Assembly (NCBI RefSeq): GCF_921293095.1 | Contig: NC_060246.1 | Span: 110,340,941-110,404,940 of the forward strand | DNA from: Ischnura elegans | Taxonomy: Eukaryota; Arthropoda; Insecta; Odonata; Coenagrionidae | Reading direction: 5' to 3' | DNA: 64,000 nt | In this document: piece after piece, positions 35,406-47,548 of the stretch | Layout: each line of letters starts with the position of its first letter | How positions within the stretch are numbered: position 1 is the stretch's first letter | Position numbers and translations under genes: made by a program | Notes under the pieces: generated by a model | Databases searched by the model: none | What the model saw: only the letters and a program-made list of their open reading frames with translations | Told to the model about the DNA's origin: nothing

Positions 35406-35573
35406 AAATAAATTCAGAGGCAAGGAAAGGGTTGTCCTCGTCCTTTTTCTATTATATGTTCCTATCCCTTTCTTGCCTTACCTCTGAATTTATTTGAATG
35501 ACGAAAGAAAGGGATAGGAACATATAATAGAAATAGGACGAGGACAACCCTTTCCTTACCTCTGAATTTATTT
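35406..35573. repeat. Inverted repeat with 69-nt arms and 30-nt loop
   Basis: Left arm 35406-35474 and right arm 35505-35573 are reverse complements with two mismatches. The 30-nt loop begins with another copy of the arm end (CTCTGAATTTATTTGAATG), so the left arm start can pair either with the loop or with the far arm. No coding content. Confidence 0.95.
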
Positions 35574-36022
35574 TAATTATATTACAAATGTTATATTATT
35601 ATTGTAATTATGAAGTAATGACTTTGTATTTGTCTTCGGTATTTATTGAAATGAATCCATGAAGTCAATGGCTTTAATGACAGATAATAGTAGTTACATA
35701 TTGTACTTTAAAAACATTTCCAAAACATAAAAGATTATGACTGAATTAAGGGATTTGTGATGCCTTTATTTATATATATATTTTATGTAATTCGTCATAT
35801 TAGTAAGACTTTAAAGCAAATTTCGATTCTCCATGCATCGTTTCACCCGAATACATTTCCAGCGCTTTTACATTTATCCAGCTCATTAACTTGTTGACTT
35901 TAAGCTCTGCCCATGAATTAGTGGAGCTCAGTTTGGTTGGAGAAGAGCAATGGAAAAGCGGGATACTGGAATTTATCGGAAAATAAAAATAATCGTTTTC
36001 GCCTCCCTTTTCTCTCGCGCAG
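35574..36022. other. AT-rich sequence, no gene seen
   Basis: Ends in a strong pyrimidine tract and CAG (about 36003-36022). Confidence 0.5.
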
Positions 36023-36175
36023 GAAATTCATGGTGACTCGAGTGAATGGTTCCATCGCTGCTTTCGTTTTGCGTCGTTAAGTTTCCCAAACACACAAAAT
36101 TCATTCAAACGATCGCTGATATTATTTTCACCGCCGCTTACCTTAATTCAGCCTCAAGAGTGCTTTTTAAAATAA
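36023..36175 (+). CDS. Weak candidate terminal exon
   Basis: A very strong acceptor (CCTCCCTTTTCTCTCGCGCAG) is followed by 50 open codons in phase 0 to TAA at 36173-36175. The peptide starts EIHGDSSEWFHRCFRFASLS. A second frame (36046-36246, 66 codons, ending VIKGGSDEV) is also open in the same block, so the true frame is unclear and the call is weak. Confidence 0.2.
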   Translation, partial: EIHGDSSEWFHRCFRFASLSFPNTQNSFKRSLILFSPPLTLIQPQECFLK

Positions 36176-37256
36176 ACGATGCAACTTCTGTGCCGCGGAG
36201 AGCCAAGCCAAAATCCGTTATTAAAGGGGGAAGCGATGAAGTCTAATGTTGTGGGAACTTGCGCAGTGCGTCCACCTATTGACGCAATGGATCCATTTTA
36301 TGGGACGATCTGTGCAGTAACGGCTGTTTAGTACTGAGCTGTTTAGTAGTGCTTGAGCTTGAGGCCGCTAGGTGTCGGACTTCAAACAAAGCTCCCATTG
36401 CTGAGAGGAGTCAACCTGGCTCACGGCGACCGAGTAGTATTGTATTTTGATCGGAACAATGCGGGTTAGAATACGGTGTGTGACCAAGGGGGCGACATAC
36501 CCATAAGGATAATGCGTATAGGTTTTGATACATCAGTGCCATCTATGCCAGTGGTCCAAGGCTGCCGCGAAGTTTGAATGCACATCTCGGCGCGTGTTTC
36601 AATTTTTTTTACGCGTCACGATAGGGCGTGCCATTCAGGCTTAATAATGATACTGCAATTGCGAGAAACTTGAAAGCAATGAATGTAGGAAAATCTTCCT
36701 GATGAACTTCCCCAGGTTACTAAAGCAGAAACCATAATACAAGATTAATGTACGAAGTCAACTGGCGATCTGGTGGTTGGTAAGAATAATGATCTCGGAA
36801 ACTTACTTCAGTGGACATTGGTATTTATTGATAAAATAACTGGTAAAAGAAATACAGCAATAACAATTTCAATATGACATACTAGAGATGAAATCTGTGG
36901 AAGTTAACAATACTACAAGCACATGAGATGCACAAGCAACAAATATCAATGACAACATGAGAGATGAGCAGCCTTTGCGTAATAGGAGTCAGATTCCATA
37001 ACTTCAGTAAACACTCCAGCTGTTTAGCAGTAAACACTCCAGCTGCAACAGCTCAGGGACAGGGAAAATAATGCTAATCCTGAAACCATAGACCATAACA
37101 ACACTTCACCAGAAATAAGCATACAAGTTTGGATATCATTTTATGGAAGATAATTATTTAATTATGAAAGGAGAAGGACATTATTTCGTAGGAAGTAGTT
37201 CATGATGAGTACCCATTAAGATAACATATCTTGGCAGAGGAGTCTTAAAATGAAAG

Positions 37257-37348
37257 GTTCTTAGATGTTAATAACCATCACTTATGCAAGAGAAGTATTC
37301 CAAAAGTAAACAACGAGAAAAGTGATGAATATTTTATACCAATTTAGT
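37257..37348 (+). repeat. 92-bp direct repeat, copy 1
   Basis: Matches 37935-38026 at an offset of 678 bp with two differences. It begins GTTCTTAGATGTTAATAACC and ends in ATTTTATACCAATTTAGT. Confidence 0.95.
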
Positions 37349-37934
37349 AGAAATTAAGTTCTCACTTTAAAACGAAAGAGAAAGTTTTAAGAAATGTAAA
37401 CATTGTAGAACACTTAATGAATTATGCTCAATTGATGACAATTAAACAGTTGAAAGGACAGAGTTGAAATAGCAAAGTAAGTACATAACCAACAAAATGA
37501 TTAGCATTAAACAGACCAAAGCATAGCAGTAGTGATTCGTTAGTAGTTTGAACACTAGAAAAACTACAAATACAATGAAAAACATATTGAAATATAAGGA
37601 ATACAAGACACTATGAAAGGTTGAAAAGGTTAGCTAATCACAGGTTGAAATCAAAATGAAATAATGAAGGAAACAAAGAATTACTCACATTTTCATCACC
37701 AAATACATTGCATACCAATGCAATTTAGCAATAACCAAGATCATTGAGACTCGTATCCTTAATCGAGCACATTCCAAAATCGTAAGGGACACTGTAAGCA
37801 ATAAAAAAAATAGTCTGCAGTTAACACTAATGACCCTAATGACTATCAATAAGCCTCAATATCACGTTTGTTTACAGCGAGATTCAATATGGCAGCCCCC
37901 AGTTCGTTACTGCACAGAAAAACAGGCTACACCA

Positions 37935-38026
37935 GTTCTTAGATGTTAATAACCATCACTTATGCAAGAGAAGTATTCCAAAAGTAGACAACGAGAAAAG
38001 TGATGAATATTTTATACCAATGTAGT
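37935..38026 (+). repeat. 92-bp direct repeat, copy 2
   Basis: Second copy of 37257-37348. It lies directly after the inverted TCTGTGCAGTAACG motif, which suggests it marks the edge of an insertion or rearrangement. Confidence 0.95.
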
Positions 38027-39199
38027 TATTTTATACCTATGTTGGGTAGGCCGTTGGACCACTGGGGCTCCGGAAAAATCAAAACAAAAGAGGTTTTCTA
38101 TACGATATATCGCAGTTCTGTCGCACCCTTGGTGTGACGAGAGAACGGGGCTCCGAGCAGAGCCATCGGGGGAGACGAAATCGACGAAAGGTAGGAGCGA
38201 CAACTGAGAGTTCTCTATCTCCCCTGGTTTCTTTTAGAATACAGTACATTTTAAATCCTTTATTTCTTTTGGGGCTAATAATTTATTGTCAATCAAGAAA
38301 ATATATTGTCTAGACTATTGCTGCTGGGAAATGACAAAATGACAATGCCGGGAAACACTGCGTAAATGGAGGCGGGTCTTAAATAAATTACTAAGTCAGT
38401 AAAATGTTGTCATTTTGGAATCTCCTTCAATTCGTTTCCCTACTTTTTTGGTTTTTTAAAATTTTAAAATGGCTGAAAAAAGAAAATAGTGATGAAAACT
38501 GTCGTCTTAACGAGACTTCTTTTTGCAAGACTACTTATTTATTTGCACTGACACTCATTTATTGAATTAATAGATGAACACGTGAAAGAGTACGGAGCAA
38601 CTAAATGGCAGAAAGCATAGAGTGTGAGAAAATTCAAAACTTTTATAATATAAAAACCATGGTCCTGGATACCATGGGCGTAACACAGCGCGTTACGCTC
38701 ATCGTTTGTTTTCTTGTCGTTCACTGCGGCTCTTCGTTGGCCAGGTTTGGATGATGGTGGCGCTGACGGATAAATATAAAACGGCATGCGGCGGGAGGGA
38801 GTGGAGCATTTTTTTTCAATATCTTTCCTGGCTGTTTTCATTAGACTATGTGCCTAAGTTCAGTAAATGCATAAGTTTTTTTTATATTTTGTGAAGCAAG
38901 TCTTGTGAGAGGGAGGTACTGAGAATGCGAAAATGAACCTACTTGTATTTTACTTTTATTTTGAATATATATGTTTTTTGAACTCAACTATAACAAGTGC
39001 TTGTGTGTGTGCCACAATTAATGACTACGTCCTTCACCTTCGTGCTCAGCCTACAGTGATTACCTCCAATGACACCTTTATCTTTTAATCTTGTACGCTT
39101 TCTTCGGAAAATCGGGGTTTACGGTCACAAAATGCTATGCTATTTGCTTCCGTGCTTCATTCCCCTTCACCACTGTGGAACTCGCTCACCTACCGAGCA
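38027..39199. other. No gene seen
   Basis: A CpG-containing block at 38045-38210 has a 63-codon minus frame without recognisable features. The rest is AT-rich. Confidence 0.5.
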
Positions 39200-39864
39200 A
39201 ATGCACTCGAATGCCTTCTTCGAATTTCTTTTTTTTCACGTCTTCCCTACGAAAACCGATGTCCTCTTACCTCATCCTCCTTCTTCCTAAACCATCTCGT
39301 TTACCGCTGCGAATGCTTCTCGTCTTATCAGTTAGGAGGGAGTGGCACGTAGGAATTGAGACCTCCTCCCTCCCTCGACTCTCCCACCCCACCCCTTCCT
39401 ATCATTTCACCTTTCGCCTCTTTTTATTATTGCTGAGTTACCAAGGGATCGACTACATTCGTCCGGCCAGCAGTCCGGGGCCACAACACAGCATAACGGC
39501 TGCCACTTGACTCCCTATTCCGCTCTGCGTCCAGTCGCCTTTCCTCGCCACACGCGTTCGGGTCATCGCACGTCAATGGTACTGACGAACTCAGTGTACG
39601 GGCGCAGCCCCCGTGTCCCTCTGCCCTGGGGAGTTATTCACGCGCGAAGGTCACATTCCTGCAAAAGCGAAGAAAGCATTCACTGGTGTCCTTTGTGTAC
39701 CATATGCCTTGATATACCAAGTGGAAACGCGCGCTGACTCGTCCGTTTTTCACGCACCTGGCTCACAGAGCCTGCTCGCCTTATCTCTTACTGAATCTAA
39801 GCCGGATTTTTTCTCTTTTCTTTCGGTCATTCTGCGATTCAAACGGAAATTCAATTCATCGTGA
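39200..39864 (+). other. CT-rich island followed by CpG-rich multi-frame block
   Basis: 39200-39420 is pyrimidine-rich. 39430-39790 is GC- and CpG-rich and open in three plus-strand frames (39091-39510, 39507-39737, 39613-39864). One frame continues after a possible acceptor (TTACCAAG, about 39447) as GIDYIRPASSPGPQHSITAA to TGA. None is clearly dominant. A promoter-type CpG patch or an old exon is possible. Confidence 0.3.
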
Positions 39865-40830
39865 TATTTAGAGGCGAAAAATGTGGAGCAGACTGATGAA
39901 TCTGCTTTCTCATTGGAGCTCCAAACCCGGATATTTTCTACTGCATTTCATCTGGATCGTTATTGGTCATATCTCATTCAGTGGAGAAAGCTTAGTAGGA
40001 GGTTTAGCATAGTTTTATGCGTGGAAATAGACCATTTTTTGCGAAGCAATCGTATATGCAGCTGATTTAATTTGTGCATTATTAAAAAATACTTGAAGAG
40101 GATATTAAATCTTATGGGTTTTGACTCAGCAGCCTACGCATTAAGCGTTTTAGTTCTCAAGAGACCAGACGGGCGGATCAAATAGAAAAAAATATTGATG
40201 TAGTCCCTGATTTTAGCTAACTTTTTATCATCTTACATAGGTAATAAGACCATTTGCGGGAAAAAGCGGCATTTTTACTTCCTTTTCATTTCAATAATTA
40301 TTATTATGTGGCCGATGCTTAGTTTGGTATTCCTAAGTTAGATTATATTAAGTTGCTGTGGTGAATTAAATTAAAATTACTTACTGTACTATTAAGGTAA
40401 AATCATGCACCACATATTTGGTTTGACTCAGGATAATTGATTGAAAATTATAATGACTCATGCGTAGGGCGCCTTGATTATCACAAATGCGACCTATCTT
40501 GATTTTAAGCATAATTTCAGTTTTTACTCAATTTTTAGGAATTTTGGATTTTATAGCAACTTTTTCCGCTATTTGAAAAGCTTATTCTCACATTTTGCAT
40601 ATTTTAAAATTTCAAATAACAAATTATCGCCGTTTATAGCAATGCCACGATAAACCTATGTTCAAACCACTGATTAAAAAACTAAATTCTCAACCGTGCT
40701 GCATTACGTCATCCTAAAATACCCTATAAAATGAGACAACATTCGTAGTTGGTAAGCCGGCAATCATGGGTTCTATTTTCTCAGTGTGAAAGGCCAAAAG
40801 GAATACTGAGAGAGATGACTCAGCACTCAC
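39865..40830. other. AT-rich sequence, no gene seen
   Basis: No supported feature. Confidence 0.5.
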
Positions 40831-40935
40831 TCTGAATACTTTGGAGTAGGCGCATTCAGGCTTTACTGCGCGGCTACTGTTTAAGCGCTCGGAGAGCACG
40901 CTCCCCGCGTCCTCTTGTGTCAGAGCAGGTGGCAC
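40831..40935 (-). CDS. Candidate exon ending in a strong donor
   Basis: Minus-strand frame PALTQEDAGSVLSERLNSSR then AVKPECAYSKVFR, GC-rich against AT-rich surroundings, ending in phase 0 at TTCAGA|GTGAGT (GT at 40829-40830). An in-frame stop lies just upstream (about 40938). An acceptor such as CTGACACAAG within the block is needed, and it is mediocre. It lies on the same strand as, and just downstream of, the Ser/Pro-rich block at 41249-41449. No domain recognised. Confidence 0.25.
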
Positions 40936-41055
40936 GCATTAAATCATGTGTTTAAAAGCGGCGCCCTCCTTCGACGAATACCTACTTTCTGAAATTCCTA
41001 ATTCTAGGAAGCCCATCGTTATTCCAACTCGGTGTAACCACACTACACTTCATTT

Positions 41056-41449
41056 TCACGGCTTACTCTCCGGTCGTTCGCGGTAGCGCTGGAGATAAAT
41101 TTCAGTCCAATTTCTTGATTTTATGTCGGCTTGCCTCATCGCGAAGCGTATCTTTATGCTGATCGGGATGCCAAATGTTTCCAAAAAATTTTCCTCGCAT
41201 TGAATAGTATGCTTGCGATGTGTTTTATGCAACTGATAGAAAATAGTACTAAGGTCTAGATGACGGGAGGGAAATATTGAAGAAGGAAGAATCGCCGCCA
41301 TACACCAGGGGATAGAATTTGGAAAGACTTTCCGATTCATCAGGAGGCTCAAAGTTAGGTGGACTAGCTTGGGAGCTATTGGAGATGTTACCAGCCGTAA
41401 ATGTTTGATCGATCTGAGAGTACCTCGAGGTAAATGAGACACAGTTCAT
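41056..41449 (-). CDS. Candidate exon block: Ser/Pro-rich frame overlapping a longer frame
   Basis: Two minus-strand frames overlap. One (41249-41449) reads AGNISNSSQASPPNFEPPDE, then SESLSKFYPLVYGGDSS, ending SSRP at TAG 41249-41251. This Ser/Pro/acidic, linker-like composition is very unlike non-coding translation here. The other is open for 128 codons to 41056 and ends QRYRERPESKP. A pyrimidine-containing acceptor (CCATTTCTGAATTTTAAG) lies at about 41450-41467. The Ser/Pro frame would make this a terminal exon. Both cannot be right. No homology is recognised. Confidence 0.35.
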
Positions 41450-41467
41450 TCTTAAAATTCAGAAATG

Positions 41468-43065
41468 GATGCATAAAGCTGAACATGATGTAGATAAGAT
41501 TGTTTACAAGCACCTTAGACACAATTTGGATGCATTTCTTTGCTTTACAATAAACTAATAGGTAAAATAGTTATTCAAGAGAGTCAAGGATGGCATTATG
41601 GCAATGATACATGCTTGGAGATATAATTCTATTTTCCCCAAAGGCAAGTTGACGAAAAAATAATATTCCCTTCCGTTGGCGTATGAATAAATAGCGATGA
41701 TGAACCCTAAAAATATCGCTATAAAATATCTGCATGATTTAGAAGTGCAAAAGATTCTAATTTTACTATTCATCCTTTAAGAAATAAACTTTTACATAGG
41801 TAACTAGCCAGCGATTGAATTTATGTTTAAAAATAAAATGAATGGCTAGTGGGGTTCCCCGTAATTTTATACCAGAAGTCAACTCCTTCACCATACTTGT
41901 GTGGATGTATTTAAATGAAAAGGACAATTTCGGTCGGGTTATTTATTTCACAGAATAAACGCATTTTATACATTATATGAGACTATTTTATGCAAAATAA
42001 TACAAAAAGGCCCCTTATTATCACTTTATATTTCAAATCTTGTAGTAAGTATTTCAAGAGTATTTATGAAATATATTCATTCCGCTTGCACAGTTTTTTG
42101 GCGCTAAAGTTGGTGGAAGTAGGTTCATTTAGGCCTAATTTATCTTTAAAAAATTGAGGGATTGTTTCACAAAATATCTATCTTTATAATCATAATTATA
42201 TTTTCAAATATTTTGTAAAAATATCTGTCTTTATAACCAACATTTGAATTAATTAAATTTTTAATATCTAAATGTTCGCTAAAGACGTAATGGCAAGAAA
42301 AATTTGCTATTTTCTCTTTGGTAAATAACACGTTTTGAGGTCACTCTTATGGCTTTTATATTCGGCCGGGCAAAAGTCCCGTATAAAGCACCAGCTCTTC
42401 CTTTTCCGTGGTTTCTCTTGAATCTAGCATTTGCGAGATGCTAGGCTCACATAACACATGAAAGGAGAAAAAAGAGGCTATAACAGGAATTGAGCCGGGA
42501 TTCATCGTTTTAATACCGACCGGAGGTACTCCATACACGAGGACGAATTTCGGAAACATCAGCGAGTTGCCTTGAAAAGAGATTGTTGGTGAGGATTAAA
42601 AGTCATGCCACCCGATATAAAAACGAGACACAATGAAAAAAATAGTAAGCGTGGCCCGGCTACACCCAAGAAAAAATAAATTTGCGTCTTTTGCTTAGAC
42701 TTGTTCCACGTAAACAGGCGTAGAAAGTGCCGCAGCAGCGGGAAATATAATAAATTACGTGCTACCTGTGGAATATTTCGTCCTCTCGGTATAAACTTGG
42801 GGAAAATGAAACCATAAAACTAGATAAAAAACGCTAGTACCCACTTGTTAGAAAATTTATAACTTTAGATGAGGTAAGAAAAGATAAAACTTATGACCAA
42901 CTTAAACGGCTGGGAATTGTTATTTTGTTTTACGAGTTTAGTTTTGTTTGTCTCGTATATGGCGTGGTTGTTAGGGAACCTTGTAATAACGCACCTTAGA
43001 TTCCTAGCTTTAAACATGTGAATGCCGTATGATGTTGATTCTTCTATTCTCTTTCCACTGCCAAG
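41468..43065. other. AT-rich sequence, no gene seen
   Basis: Contains a short diverged tandem (AAAATATCT(A/G)TCTTTATAA at about 42173 and 42230). A weak tRNA-like patch on the minus strand at about 42484-42550 (GCTCAATTCC) is not strong enough to call. Confidence 0.5.
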
Positions 43066-43206
43066 TAACTACTCGTCCAACGTTTCAGTGGCTCTGGCTC
43101 ACGCTGCCAAAAGATACGCATGCGAGCGTGCGTCAGACCACGCGCCAAACTCCTGTTATTCCCTTCCCCATTCCACCGCTGAATTCTCTTGCTCAACCTT
43201 TCCCAG
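43066..43206 (+). CDS. Candidate internal exon, 141 nt
   Basis: A good acceptor (TCTATTCTCTTTCCACTGCCAAG, ending 43065) and a consensus donor CCCAG|GTAAAA bound a frame that is open throughout: 2-nt lead, then TTRPTFQWLWLTLPKDTHAS and VRQTTRQTPVIPFPIPPLNS, phase 1 at both ends. A second frame (MPYDVDSS... to FPR) is also open, so the coding frame is not certain. CpG content is high relative to the flanks. No family recognised. Confidence 0.3.
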
Positions 43207-44339
43207 GTAAAAAAAATCTTCCTCCTTGAAATCCTTGTTAATATCTCGAATCTTCCAAGTGTCGCAAGTGTGGCCGGATTGATCCCTTGTAATTTTTTGC
43301 TGGTGAACGGCCCGATTTTCATACCCTTAGAGAAAACATGTATATAGTTACTCTCTATGAATGTTTTTGGCCTAGAGTTGTAAATATTTGGCCCTAAGTA
43401 AAGAAATCTTTATTAAAAAAATAAAAATTTAGCTTGGGAAAAACGTACTATCATAAGTATTAAGCATAAGCATACATAGGTATTTGTTCGTAGAGTGTAT
43501 AAATAGGGCTTATCCAAAACCTTTGGACTATTACCACTACGCCGAGGGTAGAATAACCTTGGCACCTTGTTGCTGTATTCATTGTTGGAGCCTCGTTGAA
43601 GATGACCATTATTACGTGCGAATATTCCCCCTGCCTCTTCACGGTTCACGACTTCCTCCGCAGTCCCTTCGCTTCCTTACGTAACTTTCCCTACCCCCAT
43701 CCTCCGACAGCCTATCTTCCCGTAAGTAAACGCGCGTTCCTTGTTCCAGCACTAGGGCCCGAATTGGCACCACGATGCACGACTTGTAATTCAGCACGTG
43801 CCAATGTCATCAAGAGTCGCAAACGTGAACACGTCTGCCGCGATCCGTGTTATTTCACTTCCTCTCACCTCCATTACATTATCCAATGCTTGATTTTGCT
43901 TCTCTTTCTATCTATTTGGGCCACCGCTTACGATTTGTTAGGAACACACCAAGGATCACTCGCACTTTAAAATATCCTACACCTCAATGGCTAGGGGAGG
44001 GTACATTTTGCGTGAAGAACAAAAATAGATGACTTACACTTTTCAGTGCATGCATTGAAAAAACGATGAATTATTTAATAATGCTATTATATTCGATAGC
44101 ATTACAATAATATCAAACCAGAGGACTAATTAAGATGAATAGATGATAGCCTTCTTTCTTAGATAAAGATTCTGACCAAGTTAAAAAGAAATATAACAAG
44201 TTGCCAAAGTGAACAAATAAGCCTATAAGAGAGAGCAGAGTACGCTTATTTCCATCCATCTCTCTCCAACCAGCCGAATTATCTGCGTCAACTCAGTCAC
44301 GGGTACCCATATTTTCCCTTTATAGGCGTTGTTAACAGG
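43207..44339. other. No gene seen
   Basis: A GC-richer patch at 43500-43980 is open in several frames on both strands without a clear winner. Confidence 0.4.
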
Positions 44340-44780
44340 TTAATGGAAACAGATGTTTCTCGCTCGTTCGGGGCGCGACGGTGAAAAGTAGAGGCGATTC
44401 CATATCAGAGCGAGTGAGAGAGGAGAATTGTGGCCAAGGGGGTGGAATGGGGCAGAGGGAGTCTTCAGAGCAGAAGGAGTGGAAGCGGAGGAGAGAAGCG
44501 GGTGGTGAACACCTTGGTTGAAGCACCACGTCTAGCAGCACAGCGGGCAGAAGAGTTGGTGGTGGCCTGAAGAATTATGAATGGTGGAAAAGAAATAATC
44601 GGTATGCTTGGATGAGGTTTGTTAGTGGGGAGGAATGGTGTCCTCGGGGGTGGAAAAAAGGGGATCGCGGGTGGTGATATCTGGGAAAGAAAAAGATGAT
44701 GGATTCCTTTGGTAGTGGTGGAGGGCAGAAGATGACCGCAGGTGAGAAACTGTGATGAAAATACCAATGACCTGATCTCC
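44340..44780. repeat. Polypurine island
   Basis: G/A-rich plus strand. Minus-strand frames 44332-44541 and 44465-44794 are Ser/Pro/Phe low-complexity. Confidence 0.7.
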
Positions 44781-44789
44781 TTTCTTGGC

Positions 44790-47475
44790 CCCAAGAGGAT
44801 ATTAATCCTCTTACGTGGGTACGGGGTAGGACGGGTGTTTTCCCCCTTCAGTCGGATACGGCTAAGGATTGACCAAATAGTGACTTGGGGATGGACGATG
44901 GGAATAAAACGGTAATCGGCCTACCACATGCTCCCAGGCCTCGTTCGCAAAACCTGCTCACCCCTGGATATCGGAGAGAAAAATAGCACTGGGCACACTC
45001 TACGCGAGCGTGTACTGCGTGTTAATCTTCCTCTTCAAACGAGAGTCTTCGCTAAATGCTATGTATTTCATAATCTTAGATTTATATTCATAAAATAATT
45101 GTAGTTTTTTTAACTCGTTGCAGTCAATTTGTAACGAGCTGTTTCTGCGACAACAATGGCTGTGGTGAAAACTAAGGAATGAATTCATTTCACGGCTGAG
45201 AAATATGAATACATGTTTGTGATTTCACCTTAGTGTTAGAATAGATTCATAAAATAATAAATTAATAATGCTAGAGAAATCATGCATCAGTCAAAATAGC
45301 GTTTTAATTGCAATAAAAGAAAAATAAACTTCTTTGTTCGAGTCGCTCTATTTAAAATGTTCCCTCGTTATTTTACTCCTTTGTAGCAATGTTCAAATGC
45401 CATAGTAATATTCCGATTCGTGTATCAATGCCTATCCCAAACCCCTCCACTCTTCTTCCCTGTTTTCATCCTTTATGACCAACCACCGCGGTCCACAAAG
45501 CCTCTCGCCCGCCCTCGCTCGTAATTAAGGATCGCGGCCGGGGTCAATAATTCCGGAGTTTTTCCCTTCGCCCCTCCCTCCCTCACACCCAGCTTTACAG
45601 AATGAGCTCCACCGGCCGTCCATTGTGCCCTAATGACTGTTCAGGTGCCTCCCGCCGGTAGAGAGGGAGAGGGAAATATTATTCCTCGCAATGTTTAATG
45701 CGCTCTTTATTTTACCCGAAAATACCCTAGAATTCATATTTTGAAATTGCGAATTTATCGCGGGGGTCAGTGACATTTTAACAACTCGCCTATTTGTCCA
45801 CAAGAGAATGGAGAGGATTGTAATCCTGACCTCAAACTGAGTGCGCGATGAAATTTTATCCCAAAGGTATGCATTTACATGAAATTTGTTTATTTTCTCA
45901 TTCAATAAAGAACCGATACATAATCGCGACCGTCAACCGACCATCGCGATGGTTTTATTAGGTATTTCGTGCGTTATCAATAAATTGTATGCAATTGAAA
46001 TAATATTAGGTATTCATTGATTTTTTTCACCAAATCATAAATCAGCCTACTATTAATTTTAAAGTTATTGACTTTGAAATATTAAATAAAACAAGAAATT
46101 GAGTCTGCTTGAGTAAATTAGAAAAATTAAAAATTAATAACCATTGATTGTTTTAGCATAAAATAATCTCATGTCTTTCTCTAATTGTAAAGCCGTTGAA
46201 CATAATATTGCACAAACTTATTAAATACTAAAATTTACGTCAGACATCTATTACTATATAGTGTATCAGTATAGTATGTACATAGCTTAATATTACCCTA
46301 CATTGTACTTCAAAACTTTGGATACTTTTATTTTTTTAAATGTTCAATGGAGTTTTGGAAGCTCATTGTATTGCATAGCTCACTTTTGTCAAGGTATGAC
46401 TTTCATTGGTTTCTATTTATGGATGATGCTTTTAAGAAGGTTACTCAGCATTATATTCTTATTTCGAAAATGAGTTTTAAAAAGCACAATAAAATTTGAG
46501 TGAGCTCAACCGACAAGCTGTCATGCAATTAAAATAGCTATCATGCTTTGGTATTTGGAAATTTCATGCTTTAACTCTAAACCACCGACGTTTATCACAA
46601 CATTCGCATATTGTGTCTTTATAAGTGCGGAACTATACATACAGATACAGACTTCTGGAATTTTAGTGAAAAAAGCGCATGGACTGACGAACAAAGTGAA
46701 GCTAAGAGGCACGATGAAGATAAATTATTTTCTGTGGAGGATAATAAGTTTTTGATGCTCATTTCAATTAAATTCGGCAAACGCTAAAAATTCACTTTTA
46801 AATTAATATCTAAAATGAATAAGCTCTAAAGAACTGTTAAAAATTATTAATCAAGGTGAAATGGATGAAAACACGTTAATTTGTTTTCAAATAGAATGCA
46901 AAACCATTCGTTGCATTTTTCACATTCACCTGGAAATCCTAAACTACAGTAATATTTTTGCAAGTTCATTGGCAAGCGTCTCTGAGACTCTCCTAAAAAA
47001 GCTTATGCCTTTGTCTTTTTTCCTCATCAAAAAACCTCCCAATTCAACTATGCAGGGCATTAAGTGGACATCAATATTATATACTATATTTCGAAGCACA
47101 ATCATTGGATAGGTATGTTATCTAATTCATGGAGATGAAGAGAAAACAAACAGCAAAAACACACTTAAATTAGTGCCTCGTGAAATTCAGTTCTTTCCGT
47201 TGGATCTCGAGAGAAAGGCTTTGGGGTATAAATGTGGTAAATTCAGATTTAATGTCAATGCTCTGGTGATGAAAATGTATCTCCTCATCTGAAAGTCAGC
47301 TAATGATTACCTTATATTTGGTGTAATATTTGAAAAATGAAGGTAATTCTATAGAACAGAGACAAATATCATTCGCTGGAAATATTTACCTCTGTTTATT
47401 TCAGTTATGTCGGTATTTTTTCTTTCTCTATGATGTTGGTTTTAGCATTTTCTCATATTTTTGTATAAATTGCAG
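44790..47475. other. AT-rich sequence, no gene seen
   Basis: A GC-richer patch at 45480-45680 shows no coding feature. The end of the stretch (about 47440-47475) is pyrimidine-rich and ends TTGCAG. Confidence 0.5.
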
Positions 47476-47548
47476 TACCACGGTGTTGCTTCAGCGTCTC
47501 CACGGATGGGTATTGCGTCGTCGGGGCTTGTCACTCATTTAACACCAG
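47476..47548 (+). CDS. Candidate internal exon, 73 nt
   Basis: Acceptor ...ATTTTTGTATAAATTGCAG and donor ACACCAG|GTAATG bound a GC-rich 73-nt block. In phase 0 it reads YHGVASASPRMGIASSGLVT then HLTP with one base over. In the phase-1 frame it reads PRCCFSVSTDGYCVVGACHS, also open. The phase-0 reading is phase-compatible with the candidate exons at 49345, 50458 and 52089. Two open frames keep the confidence moderate. No family recognised. Confidence 0.35.

Larger units (their letters stand above)
36309..38026. other. A-rich compartment bounded by short inverted and long direct repeats
   Basis: TCTGTGCAGTAACG at 36309-36322 recurs inverted at 37905-37918. Between them, 36780-37800 is unusually A-rich on the plus strand with few pyrimidine runs. 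It contains a short tandem (CAGTAAACACTCCAGCTG at 37005 and 37028). A 92-bp segment at 37257-37348 is repeated at 37935-38026. It could be an unrecognised non-autonomous element. No transposase or reverse transcriptase motif was found. Confidence 0.4.

Noticed and set aside
36547..38064. 12-bp inverted match CCAGTGGTCCAA / TTGGACCACTGG
   Set aside because: Length is within chance expectation for the distance, although it brackets the A-rich compartment.
42484..42550. Third tRNA-derived SINE-like unit (minus strand)
   Set aside because: B box GCTCAATTCC deviates from the consensus and no cloverleaf could be drawn.
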